The position numbers and the translations under genes are program-made. Source: Urbifossiella sp046350095 (GTDB lineage: Bacteria; Planctomycetota; Planctomycetia; Gemmatales; Gemmataceae). Taken from it: a stretch of DNA of 64,000 bases. How positions within the stretch are numbered: the first letter of the stretch is position 1; each line of letters starts with the position of its first letter. The notes below the pieces were generated by a model. That model had not been told where the DNA came from and made no database searches. It saw nothing but the letters and a program-made list of their open reading frames with translations. Positions 7,689 to 15,873 of this stretch are shown piece after piece. The DNA lies in assembly GCA_046350095.1 (NCBI GenBank), contig JAXMBA010000009.1, forward strand, positions 248,001 through 312,000, written 5' to 3'.

Positions 7689-8642
7689 TTACGACCGTGA
7701 GGCCCGGGCGCGCGCGTATGCCGCACAGCCGATGACGCCCGAATCGTCGCCGAGGGCGGCTGCGACGCAGCGGACGTTCTCTGCGGCGCCGGGCAACGTG
7801 TAGCGCTGGGCCAGTTCCCAAACACGCTCGATGAACGAGTCGCCGAGCGCACCCGCGACGCCGCCGCCGATCACGACCACTTCCGGGCTAATCAGGTTGA
7901 CCACGCCGCCGACCGCGGCCCCGAGGGCGCGGGCGCCGTCGTCCACCAGCTGCACCGCCACCAGGTCGCCCTTCTGGTAGAACTCGGCGAGCTGCGAGCT
8001 GCGCACCTTCCCGAGATCGACGTTCTTCCACTCCTTGCGGACGCGCTTCGGGGCGTCGTCGAGCACCTCCTTGGCCCGCTTCATCATGTACTTCCGTCCG
8101 GCGATGCTCTCCAGGCTGCTGCCGCGACGCCAGTGGACGATGACGTGACCGACCTCGCCGGCGTTGCCGTTAAAGCCGGTGAACAACTCGCCGTTCAGGA
8201 TCAGCCCGCCGCCGACCCCGGTGCCGACGAACACGCCGAAGACGTTCCGGGCGCCCTTCGCCGCGCCGTACGCGAACTCGCCGAACGTGCCCATTCGCAC
8301 GTCGTTCTCAAGCGTCACCGGCCACGTCCATGCGGCCGGAAGCAGCGGGGCGACGTCCACGTCGCGCCAGTCAAGGTTTGGCGCGAACTTGACGGTCGTG
8401 GTACCGATGACGATCTGCCCCGGCACGCCGAGCCCCATGCCGCAAACGCGCGCGGGGTCTACGGCAGCTTCCTTGAGTACAGCATCGACGCCCGCGGCGA
8501 TGCGACCGACGACACCGGCCGGGCCGTCCGCCGCGCCGGTCGGTTGCTTCGACTTGGCGAGGAGCTTCAGGTCGTTGTCGAACAGGCCGGTAAGGATTTT
8601 CGTGCCGCCGAGGTCCACACCGAGCCAGTAATCGCCGGTCAT
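7689..8642 (-). CDS. ROK-family sugar kinase (glucokinase-like)
   Basis: The 317-residue protein has the ROK ATP-binding start 'LGVDLGGTKI', the catalytic Asp in 'LENDVRMGTFGE', and 'VFVGTGVGGGLILNG'. ROK kinases phosphorylate glucose or related sugars with ATP. The usual zinc site (GHxxxxxxGxxCxCGxxGCxE) is absent: after 'GEVGHVIVHWRRGS' the cysteines are missing. The zinc-free form may change substrate range. It lies 70 nt downstream of trpF and 27 nt upstream of the phosphatase, probably one transcript. Confidence 0.9.
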   Translation of the reverse strand: MTGDYWLGVDLGGTKILTGLFDNDLKLLAKSKQPTGAADGPAGVVGRIAAGVDAVLKEAAVDPARVCGMGLGVPGQIVIGTTTVKFAPNLDWRDVDVAPLLPAAWTWPVTLENDVRMGTFGEFAYGAAKGARNVFGVFVGTGVGGGLILNGELFTGFNGNAGEVGHVIVHWRRGSSLESIAGRKYMMKRAKEVLDDAPKRVRKEWKNVDLGKVRSSQLAEFYQKGDLVAVQLVDDGARALGAAVGGVVNLISPEVVVIGGGVAGALGDSFIERVWELAQRYTLPGAAENVRCVAAALGDDSGVIGCAAYARARASRS

Positions 8643-8712
8643 GTGATCCCCCTGGGCTGCGGCTGGACGAGCGTCTTGGACGGCGACAATTCTAGAAGCG
8701 GTGCGGCGCCGC

Positions 8713-9357
8713 TCAACGACAATCGCGGACGGCGCGTACGAACCGCGCGACCTTCTCGGGATCCTTCACGCCCGGCGAGCTCTCGACCCCGCTCGCGACG
8801 TCGACCGCCCACGGCCTCACGGCGACAATGGCGTCGGCGACGTTTTCGGGCGTCAGTCCGCCGGCGAGGATCACGGGCACGCCGGGGTCGAAGCCGGCGA
8901 GGAGGTGCCACGGCGCGACGTGCCCGGTACCGCCCATGTGGCCGGCGACGAACGAGTCGATCAGTACGGCGGACGGAGTCCGGCCAGCGGCGCGAGCGGC
9001 ACCGACGAACCGACGAACGGCTTCGAGCTGGGCGGCGTCGGCGACGCGGAAGGCCGGGACGTGCGCGAACGGGAACGGGTCGTCGGTGGGGGGTCTGTCG
9101 TCGTACGTCTGCACGCCGCGGAGGCCGAGTTGGAACGCCACCGCGCACGCCTGCCGCATGGGCGTCCCGACGAACACGCCGACGGTAGCAGTGAACGGCG
9201 GCAGTTCGCGTACGACCGCAGCGGCCGCACCCGGCGTGAGGAACCGGGGCGATTTCGGGTAGAAGTTCAACCCGACGGCGTCCGCCCCGGCGTCGGCCGC
9301 GTGGCGGGCGTCCCCGGGCGTGGTGACGCCGCAGATCTTGATGCGAACGGGTGACAT
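8713..9357 (-). CDS. trpF: phosphoribosylanthranilate isomerase
   Basis: TrpF converts N-(5'-phosphoribosyl)anthranilate to CdRP in tryptophan synthesis. The 214-residue protein starts MSPVRIKICGVTTPGDA, with the catalytic cysteine in KICG. It contains 'DAVGLNFYPKSPR', a 'LIDS' strand and the phosphate-binding 'ILAGGLTPENV' and 'DVASGVESSPGVKD' motifs with the catalytic Asp. Its ATG lies 1 nt after the stop of the upstream ROK gene, indicating co-translation. Other trp genes are not in the window. Confidence 0.95.
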   Translation of the reverse strand: MSPVRIKICGVTTPGDARHAADAGADAVGLNFYPKSPRFLTPGAAAAVVRELPPFTATVGVFVGTPMRQACAVAFQLGLRGVQTYDDRPPTDDPFPFAHVPAFRVADAAQLEAVRRFVGAARAAGRTPSAVLIDSFVAGHMGGTGHVAPWHLLAGFDPGVPVILAGGLTPENVADAIVAVRPWAVDVASGVESSPGVKDPEKVARFVRAVRDCR

Positions 9358-9358
9358 G

Positions 9359-10291
9359 TTACTCGAGCCCCAGCCGCTGCCTCGCCAACGCGAGAGCGCC
9401 GTGGATCACCACCTCCTCGCCGAGAGCCGCAGGGACGATGTCCGTCTGGCCGGCGAACGGCGGGAAGGCGGCGGCGGAGACGCGGCGGCGGAGCGGCTCG
9501 AAGAATAGCTCGTCGCCCGTGAGCGACACGCCGCCGCCGATCACCACGCGCCGCGGGCAGAGGAGTTTGATCATCTGGCCGAGTGCCTCGGCGAGCGCGT
9601 CCAGTGCAACGTCGAGGGCGTCGCGCCCGGCCGGGTCGCCGGCGGCGGCCGCCGTGGCCAGGTCCTTGCCGGTGAGGTCGCGGCCGGCCGACCGGCGGAG
9701 GTCGGCGTACCGCGTGTCGGTCGCGGCCAGGCGGTTGGCCCGGGCGGCGATCCCCCAGCCGGCGGCGTAGGCTTCCAGGATGTCGCCGTCGCGGACGCGC
9801 AGGTGGCCGATTTCGACTGCCCCCCGGCCACATCCGCGGTACATCCTGCCGTCGATGACCAGGCCGCCACCGATACCGGTGCCGACCGTCATGTAGAACA
9901 CTGGGCTCAACCCGCGGCCGGCGCCGTGAGTCGCCTCGGCCAGCGCCGCAACGTCGGCGTCGTTGCAGATGACGGTCGGTCGTCCGGTCAGCCCGGCCAC
10001 CCAGTCGGCGAGCGGGAAGTCGTCCCACCCGGCGACGTGGTGCGACTTGATGACGCGCTGTGTGGCGTCGTCGGTCGGCCCGCCGAAGCCCACGCCGACT
10101 CCACGCAGGTCCTTGTGCGTCAGCCCCGCGGACTTGAGTAATTCGGGAACGGCGGACACGATCTGCCGACGGATTCCGTGGCCGCCGGCGACCGAATCGA
10201 CGCCGCCGCGCCACAACCCGGCCAGGTTGCCGTCGCCGCGGCCGAGGCCGAGTTGAAGCTTGGTGCCGCCGATTTCGATCCCGAGGAACAT
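9359..10291 (-). CDS. second ROK-family sugar kinase
   Basis: This 310-residue ROK protein begins MFLGIEIGGTKLQLGL and has the catalytic Asp in 'VICNDADVAALAEA', 'MTVGTGIGGGLVIDG' and the C-terminal 'VVIGGGVSL'. Like its neighbour, it lacks the CxCGxxGCxE zinc motif after 'EIGHLRV'. It heads the cluster ROK-trpF-ROK-phosphatase. The frame continues 25 codons upstream, but the family begins at the ATG used here. Substrate unknown. Confidence 0.88.
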   Translation of the reverse strand: MFLGIEIGGTKLQLGLGRGDGNLAGLWRGGVDSVAGGHGIRRQIVSAVPELLKSAGLTHKDLRGVGVGFGGPTDDATQRVIKSHHVAGWDDFPLADWVAGLTGRPTVICNDADVAALAEATHGAGRGLSPVFYMTVGTGIGGGLVIDGRMYRGCGRGAVEIGHLRVRDGDILEAYAAGWGIAARANRLAATDTRYADLRRSAGRDLTGKDLATAAAAGDPAGRDALDVALDALAEALGQMIKLLCPRRVVIGGGVSLTGDELFFEPLRRRVSAAAFPPFAGQTDIVPAALGEEVVIHGALALARQRLGLE

Positions 10292-10422
10292 CGGCTCTCC
10301 CACGGCCGGGGCGTGTGCGGTCGGACCGGATGTACCTTGTCTTACCCCGCACGCCAGGCCGGGCAACCGACCGCCGGGCTCGACGCGCGCGAAGCCGGGG
10401 TAGTCGGGTGGTATCCTTCTCC

Positions 10423-10905
10423 ATGCTCCGCGCCGCGACCGCCGCCGACACCGACGCCCTCGTCGCCCTGACCGCGGGCACCGGCTTCTTCAAGCCGCTG
10501 GAACTGGACACGCTCCGCGAGGTGCTCGACGACTACCACGCCGGCAACGCCGACCTCGGCCACCGCTGCTTCGTGTGGGGGGAAGGCGACGCGCTGCTCG
10601 GCTACGTCTACCACGCCCCGGCCCCCATGACGGACCGGACGTGGTACCTGTACTGGATCGCCGTTGACGCCGCGCGGCAAGGGCGGGGGCTCGGCGGGAA
10701 TCTCCTTCGGTTCGTCGAACAGGACGTGAGAGGGCAGGGCGGGCGGTTGTTGCTGATCGAGACGTCGTCGACGCCGCACTACGAGCCGACGCGCCGGTTC
10801 TACCGGAAATACGGCTACGATCAGCCGGCGACGGTCCCCGACTTCTACGCCGACGGCGACGGGCTGGTGGTGTTCTCGAAGCGACTCCTGCCACCGGTCG
10901 AATAG
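10423..10905 (+). CDS. GNAT-family N-acetyltransferase
   Basis: A 160-residue acetyl-CoA-dependent acyltransferase with the GNAT fold. 'YLYWIAVDAARQGRGLGGNLL' covers beta4 and the acetyl-CoA-binding Q/R-x-x-G-x-G/A loop, followed by 'LLIETSSTPHYEPTRRFYRKYGY'. The acceptor substrate is unknown. No Shine-Dalgarno is visible. TATCCT (10412-10417) lies 5 nt before the ATG, so transcription may start at or near the start codon. The longer frame from 10315 is not family-like. It is divergent from the ROK/trpF cluster. Confidence 0.85.
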   Translation: MLRAATAADTDALVALTAGTGFFKPLELDTLREVLDDYHAGNADLGHRCFVWGEGDALLGYVYHAPAPMTDRTWYLYWIAVDAARQGRGLGGNLLRFVEQDVRGQGGRLLLIETSSTPHYEPTRRFYRKYGYDQPATVPDFYADGDGLVVFSKRLLPPVE

Positions 10906-11503
10906 CGCGAACGCCCCTTGCCGGCGGCGCTATTATGGGGCGGCGGGGCGGTAGAACCGGACCAACCGGACTTACCGTACCGCCGGCCACGGAAGGCACT
11001 CCCCGGACGCGAAGCAACACCCAAGACACACCTCCATCCGGCACGATTACTGGGACTGACAGCGGGGACGCCCGCGGGGCCGACGGTCGGCCCCGGGACC
11101 CGCCCGCCCCAACGACCCAAACCCCCGAGCCGGCCGCAGCCGACCGCACAGCCCCATCTTCGCGGGTTTTGCAAAGTCGGGCGGTTCCTCCGGTCGAAAC
11201 AGGTTGCGTCGGAGCCGTCGCCTGCGGCACCCGGGCCACCCGCCCGGTCCCCCGGACCCGCCCGCTTCCCCGCGGCCGGCCCCGGGCCGCAGCGCCGGGC
11301 CCCGACCGGCCGGGATCGGCCCGGGTTGCGGACCCCCGTTGGTGATCCACAGCCCCACACCCGGCGCGGCGCCTTGGCCCGCGACCGAGGCCAGACACGC
11401 CGCCCGCCACGGATGGCCAGCTCACCGGCCCGCCCCATTCCCCCCGGGGCGGGTCGCACGTGCGGGGTGCGGGGTCGAGCGAGTTCAAACGGAGTGCCTC
11501 GCG
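10906..11503 (+). other. about 600-nt GC-rich noncoding leader region
   Basis: No convincing gene is present. Frames crossing it give proline/arginine-rich translations without family features. TATTAT at 10931-10936 could be a -10 box. A 9-bp hairpin lies at 11075-11095, and overlapping GC palindromes fill about 11275-11330. The region ends at the start of the HTH-receiver gene, so it may be a long structured 5' leader or control region. Confidence 0.5.
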
Positions 11504-12079
11504 ATGAAAAAGGTGTTCACCACCGGACAGGTCGCCAAGATCTGTAAGGTCGCCCCCCGGACGGTGTCGAAGTGGTTCGACTCCGGCCGGCTGAAGGGGT
11601 ATCGCATCCCCGGCTCGCAGGACCGGCGGATCCCCCGTGAGCAGCTGATCCGGTTCCTGAAGGAACACGGCATGCCGCTCGGGGAGCTCGAAGAAGAGGA
11701 GTGGCACAAGGTGCTCCTCATCGGCACCGAGAAGCTGTTCAACGACCGGATCAAGGAGTTGCTGCCGGAAGACGAGGACTACAAGTTCCAGTACGCCAAC
11801 AGCGGGTTCGAGGCGGGGATGCTCGCCGGCAACTTCCAGCCGGACACGATCATCATCGACCTCGGGCTGGGCCGCAGCGAGGCCATCCAGATCGTCGCCC
11901 GCCTGCGGGCCGACGAGACGCACACCGGCACGCTGATCGTCGGCCTGGCGAGCGAGGACGAGGCCGCCCCGGAGCAGCTGGCCCAGTACGGCTTCAACGA
12001 CGCCTTCAAGAAGCCGTTCGACGTGGCCCTCCTCGGCGAGAAGATCCGCGCCATCGCCGACGCCAAGCGCGACGACTGA
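11504..12079 (+). CDS. transcriptional regulator: excisionase-type HTH plus receiver-like domain
   Basis: The 191-residue protein has an N-terminal MerR/excisionase-like HTH (about 4-54: 'TTGQVAKICKVAPRTVSKWFDSGRL'). A C-terminal receiver-like domain (about 68-188) follows. This order is the reverse of usual response regulators. Asp119 (IIIDLGLG) and Lys170 ('FKKPFD') match the phosphoacceptor and conserved Lys. The acidic pair is reduced to Glu76, so phosphorylation may be impaired. No cognate kinase adjoins it. The ATG at 11504 is chosen because the family begins there; the frame extends 100 codons upstream without similarity. Confidence 0.85.
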   Translation: MKKVFTTGQVAKICKVAPRTVSKWFDSGRLKGYRIPGSQDRRIPREQLIRFLKEHGMPLGELEEEEWHKVLLIGTEKLFNDRIKELLPEDEDYKFQYANSGFEAGMLAGNFQPDTIIIDLGLGRSEAIQIVARLRADETHTGTLIVGLASEDEAAPEQLAQYGFNDAFKKPFDVALLGEKIRAIADAKRDD

Positions 12080-12094
12080 GCCGCCGCGGCGGCG

Positions 12095-12188
12095 GGAATG
12101 ACCAATTCCCAATGACCCACCAATGACCAAGGAAGACAGAACGGGTCTTTCCTTGGAAATTGGTGGGTCATTGGGAATTGGTCATTCC
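12095..12188. repeat. 94-bp inverted repeat with 40-nt arms
   Basis: Arms 12095-12134 and 12149-12188 are reverse complements except for a 3-nt mismatch, and enclose a 14-nt centre. Base composition is much more AT-rich than the surroundings. It sits 16 nt after the regulator's stop. It can act as a terminator hairpin, but its size and composition suggest a dispersed palindromic or MITE-like element. Confidence 0.75.
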
Positions 12189-12223
12189 GCGGTTCCCCTT
12201 GGTTCCGCACCTCAGGAACACAA

Positions 12224-13912
12224 ATGAACCGGCGCGCCTTTCTGTCGCTGTCCGCCGTGTCGCCCCTGGCCGACCTGCTGGCCCAGGAGCGGCGGCCGCC
12301 CGGCGAGGTCGCCGCGGACGTGGTCATCATTGGTGCCGGTGTCGGCGGTGTGGCGTGTTCCCTCGCCGCGGCGCGAAACGGCCTTCGTGTCGTACTGACC
12401 GAGCCGTTCGACTGGATCGGCGGCCAGCTCACGTCGCAGGCCGTTCCGCCGGACGAGTATCCGGAGGTCGAGACGCTCCCCTGCACCCGGCTGTACGGCA
12501 GGTTTCGTACGAAGGTCCGCGACTTCTACCGCCGCAACTACCCGCTCACCGACGCCGCGAAGGCCAGGCCCGACCTGAACCCCGGCAACGGCACCGTCTC
12601 GAAGCTGTGCCACGAGCCGCGCGCCGCGCTTGCCGTGCTTCTCGAACTCCTCGCCCCATACCTCAGCACCGGCCGCGTAAGAGTCTTACAGCCGTACGCG
12701 CCGGTCTCCGCCGATCTGGACGGCGACCGCGTCCGTTCCGTCACCGTGCGCTCCGACTCCGGCCCGCCGGTCACGCTGGTCGCGCCGTACTTCGTGGACG
12801 CCACTGAGACCGGCGACCTGCTTCCGGTCACGCGCACGGAATTCGTCACGGGTTCCGAGTCGCGTCGGGAGACGGGCGAGCCGCACGCCGCAGACGTCGC
12901 CAACCCGCGGAACCATCAGGCGTTCACGGTCTGCTTTGCGATGGACCACGTGGACGGCTCCGACCACGTCGGCGACGAGCCCGAGGGATATCGACGCTGG
13001 CGCGACTACGTGCCGCGGTTGACGCCGGCGTGGCCCGGACGGCTGTTCTCCTGGACAATGTCGCACCCGGTCACCCTTCGGCCGCGGGACATGGGTTTGG
13101 ACCCCACCGGTCGTGTGCCGCGCGAGGGGCCGAACCTGTGGACCTACCGCCGCATCGTGGACCGCTCGAACTTCGCGGACGGCACGTACCCCGGCGACGT
13201 GTGCCTCGTGAACTGGCCGCAGAACGACTACTGGCTCGGCAACCTGTTCGACGACCCCGCCCCGGGTGCGGCCCTCGCCGCCGGCCGGTCGCTGAGCAGG
13301 TGCCTGTTCCACTGGATGCAGACGGAAGCGCCGCGCCCCGACGGCCGCCGCGGCTGGAAGGGGCTGCGGCTGCGCCCCGAGATCACCGGCACCCACGACG
13401 GGTTGGCGATGGCGCCGTACGTCCGCGAGAGCCGCCGCGTCAAGGCGCTGTTCACCGTCACCGAGAACCACATCGGCACCGACGCCCGCGCGAAGGTGAC
13501 CGGTAAAAAGGCCGGCGAGTTCGCCGCGGAGGCGTTCCCGGATTCGGTCGGCGTCGGCAGCTACCGCATCGACCTGCACCCGTCGAGCGGCGGCGACAAC
13601 TACGTCGACGTGAGTTCGCTGCCGTTCCAAATACCACTCGGGTGCCTGCTGCCGCAGCGGGTCGAGAACTTGCTGCCGGCGTGCAAGAACATCGGCACGA
13701 CGCACGTCACCAACGGCTGCTACCGGTTGCACCCCGTCGAGTGGGTCGTCGGCGAAGCGGTTGGTGAGCTGGTGGCCTTCGCGCTTGCGAAGCGCCGCAA
13801 CCCGCGCCAGGTTCGGCGCGACGCCGAGTTGCTCAAAGACTACCAGGCGGCGCTGACGAAGGCGGGGGTCGTACTGGCGTGGCCCGCCGACGTGGCGAAG
13901 CGGCCGCGCTAG
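12224..13912 (+). CDS. secreted FAD-dependent oxidoreductase (FAD_oxidored family)
   Basis: The 562-residue protein begins with a Tat-like N-terminus (MNRRAFLSLSAVSPL). An FAD-binding Rossmann motif 'VVIIGAGVGGVACSLAAARNG' spans about 33-53, and 'GGQLTSQAVPPDE' is typical of the FAD_oxidored/GoxA-like family frequent in planctomycetes. The C-terminal 'NIGTTHVTNGCYRLHPVEWVVGEAVG' holds the second FAD contact. Substrate unknown, possibly a polyol or a sugar derivative. It lies 21 nt before an aldo/keto reductase that it may work with. Confidence 0.88.
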   Translation: MNRRAFLSLSAVSPLADLLAQERRPPGEVAADVVIIGAGVGGVACSLAAARNGLRVVLTEPFDWIGGQLTSQAVPPDEYPEVETLPCTRLYGRFRTKVRDFYRRNYPLTDAAKARPDLNPGNGTVSKLCHEPRAALAVLLELLAPYLSTGRVRVLQPYAPVSADLDGDRVRSVTVRSDSGPPVTLVAPYFVDATETGDLLPVTRTEFVTGSESRRETGEPHAADVANPRNHQAFTVCFAMDHVDGSDHVGDEPEGYRRWRDYVPRLTPAWPGRLFSWTMSHPVTLRPRDMGLDPTGRVPREGPNLWTYRRIVDRSNFADGTYPGDVCLVNWPQNDYWLGNLFDDPAPGAALAAGRSLSRCLFHWMQTEAPRPDGRRGWKGLRLRPEITGTHDGLAMAPYVRESRRVKALFTVTENHIGTDARAKVTGKKAGEFAAEAFPDSVGVGSYRIDLHPSSGGDNYVDVSSLPFQIPLGCLLPQRVENLLPACKNIGTTHVTNGCYRLHPVEWVVGEAVGELVAFALAKRRNPRQVRRDAELLKDYQAALTKAGVVLAWPADVAKRPR

Positions 13913-13933
13913 GTGGTTCGTACCATACCCCGC

Positions 13934-14887
13934 ATGACCACGATCCCACCCGTCGGCCTCGGCCTGTGGAAAGTGCCGAACGCCGCTGCCGCCGGTCTTG
14001 TCACGGAAGCCATTCGCATCGGCTACCGTCACCTCGATTCCGCGTGCGACTACGGCAACGAGGCCGAGGTCGGCGACGGCATTCGCGCGGCGCTCGCGGC
14101 GGGCCACTGCCGCCGCGAAGACGTGTGGGTCACGTCGAAGCTGTGGAACACGTACCACGCCGCGGAGCACGTGCGGCCGGCGCTGGAGCGCACGCTCGCC
14201 GACCTGAAGCTCGACTACCTCGACCTGTACCTGATCCACTTCCCGATCGCGCAGGCGTTCGTGCCGTTCGAGACGCGCTACCCGCCGGGCTGGTTCTACG
14301 ACCCGGCCGACCCCGCCGGCGGGATGCGCTTCGCCCCCGTGCCGTTGGCCGAGACGTGGCGGGCGATGGAAGACCTTCACGCCGCCGGGCTCGTGAAGCA
14401 CATCGGCGTGTGTAACGTCGGCACCGCGCAGCTGCGTGACTTGCTCGCCGGCTGCCGCGTGCGACCGGCCGTGCTCCAGGTCGAACTCCACCCGTACCTG
14501 ACGCAGGAGAGACTGGTCCGCTTCTGCCGCGCGGAGGGGATCGCGGTCACGGCGTTCTCGCCGCTGGGGGCGCCGTCGTACGTCCCGCTGGGCATGGCGA
14601 CGCCGGACGAGTCAGTGATGACGGAACCTGCCGTGACGGCGGCCGCGTCGCGCCTCGGGAAGACACCGGCTCAGGTGCTGTTGAGGTGGGGCATGCAGCG
14701 CGGCACGGCGGTGGTGCCGAAGACGAGTCGCGTCGATCGGTTGGCGGAGAATCTGGCGGTGTTCGACTTCACGCTGACGGATGCGGAGATGGCAGCGATA
14801 TCGGCGCTGGACCGGGGTCGCCGCTTTAACGACCCCGGCGTCTTCGCCGAGGCTGCGTTCAACACCTTTTGTCCGATCTACAACTAG
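13934..14887 (+). CDS. aldo/keto reductase
   Basis: A 317-residue NADPH-dependent oxidoreductase of the AKR superfamily. The catalytic tetrad is recognisable: Asp and Tyr in 'HLDSACDYGNE', Lys in 'VTSKLWNT' and His in 'LYLIHFP'. NADP-binding motifs ('VPKTSRVDRLAENL') are present near the C-terminus. It resembles xylose reductase/aldose reductase types. A GTG at 13913 is in frame, but the ATG at 13934 matches the family start. TACCAT lies 7 nt before this ATG and no Shine-Dalgarno is seen. Co-transcription with the upstream FAD oxidoreductase is also possible. Confidence 0.92.
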   Translation: MTTIPPVGLGLWKVPNAAAAGLVTEAIRIGYRHLDSACDYGNEAEVGDGIRAALAAGHCRREDVWVTSKLWNTYHAAEHVRPALERTLADLKLDYLDLYLIHFPIAQAFVPFETRYPPGWFYDPADPAGGMRFAPVPLAETWRAMEDLHAAGLVKHIGVCNVGTAQLRDLLAGCRVRPAVLQVELHPYLTQERLVRFCRAEGIAVTAFSPLGAPSYVPLGMATPDESVMTEPAVTAAASRLGKTPAQVLLRWGMQRGTAVVPKTSRVDRLAENLAVFDFTLTDAEMAAISALDRGRRFNDPGVFAEAAFNTFCPIYN

Positions 14888-14895
14888 CGTACGCT

Positions 14896-15858
14896 CTACC
14901 GCGGCGCCGTAAGCACCAGCGCCGTCGTCGCCCAGCCGGACGCGGCGACCGACACGAACTGATCCTTTTCGTGCGGGAAGCCGCTTTCGTAATACGGCTG
15001 GAACGGCTTGCTCCGCGACTTCACGTGCCACGACCCGTCGGGTAGCTGCGTCCGTAGCAGGTACTCGACGCCACGCGAGTACGCCGGGTGGTTCGCCGCT
15101 AACCCGCCGGCCTCCAGGAGGGCCACGAGCGCGGTGCCGGTGGCGTAGGCGTCGGACGTCATCGTCTCGAGTTGGCGCCAGCCGCCGTCGGGTTGCTGCG
15201 TCTTCAGCAACTCCCACGCGGCCGCGGCGATGTCGGACTCGCTCGCTCCCGCCGCCTTCAGCCCGAACAGCCGGAAGACGCGGTCCTCCGTGTCGACAGG
15301 TCGCGCCTTGAGGAGCCAGGCGCGGGCCGCGGCCACTCGCTTGTCGGCGCGGTCGCGCTGCTCGGGCGACGCCCACGTCTTCAGGGCCCGGACCGCGAGT
15401 GCGGTCGTGGCGAAACTGCTGGCTTCCGTCGGCGGACGGTTCGAGCCTGTCCGCCAGTGGTCGCGGTCGGCCTGAGCTTGCAGCAGGTAATCGACCACGG
15501 CCGAGGTATTTTCGTCGGCCTTGTGGCCGCCCTGTTCCAGCGTGAACAACAGGTAGCCGGCCGTGTCCACACCGCCGCCGGTGCCCAGGCCCTTCACGAA
15601 ACGCTCGCGGTTGGCGGCGACGAAACCCGCCACGTGCTCGGCCTGTGCCTTGAACAGAGCGTCGGAGGGGGCGAAGCCGCGGCCGACGGCAGTGCGGTGG
15701 GCCAACAACGCCGGCGCCTGGTTGTGGCAGGCGAAGCACGTCTTCTGCTCGGCGTGGCCGGCGGCCGCCTTCGCCAACAGTGGCAGCGCCTTCGCGGCGC
15801 CGACCCGCGCGGGGGCCGGAGGTAAGGGGATCAGCATGAGCGTGAGGGCGGCGAACAC
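14896..15858 (-). CDS. secreted squalene-cyclase-like repeat protein with a CxxCH motif
   Basis: This 320-residue product has a GTG start behind a GGAGG site and a hydrophobic N-terminus. CFACH (about 41-45) is a potential c-type heme attachment site. Prenyltransferase/squalene-cyclase alpha-barrel repeats follow, with QW-like motifs 'QQPDGGWRQ' and 'QLPDGSWHV'. The DxDD motif of true cyclases is absent, so terpene cyclisation is unlikely. It is the last gene of a minus-strand cluster with DUF1501 and PSCyt1 genes. A periplasmic role is inferred. Confidence 0.75.
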   Translation of the reverse strand: MFAALTLMLIPLPPAPARVGAAKALPLLAKAAAGHAEQKTCFACHNQAPALLAHRTAVGRGFAPSDALFKAQAEHVAGFVAANRERFVKGLGTGGGVDTAGYLLFTLEQGGHKADENTSAVVDYLLQAQADRDHWRTGSNRPPTEASSFATTALAVRALKTWASPEQRDRADKRVAAARAWLLKARPVDTEDRVFRLFGLKAAGASESDIAAAAWELLKTQQPDGGWRQLETMTSDAYATGTALVALLEAGGLAANHPAYSRGVEYLLRTQLPDGSWHVKSRSKPFQPYYESGFPHEKDQFVSVAASGWATTALVLTAPR

Positions 15859-15873
15859 GGCGGCCTCCGGTAC

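Noticed and set aside
10918..11547. A 209-codon plus-strand frame in the region before the HTH-receiver gene.
   Set aside because: Translation is a Pro/Arg/Gly-rich low-complexity string with no family match, and it overlaps the regulator start in another frame.
12686..14491. A 601-codon minus-strand open frame opposite the FAD oxidoreductase and aldo/keto reductase.
   Set aside because: Antisense to two well-supported genes, no recognisable motif, no ribosome-binding site.
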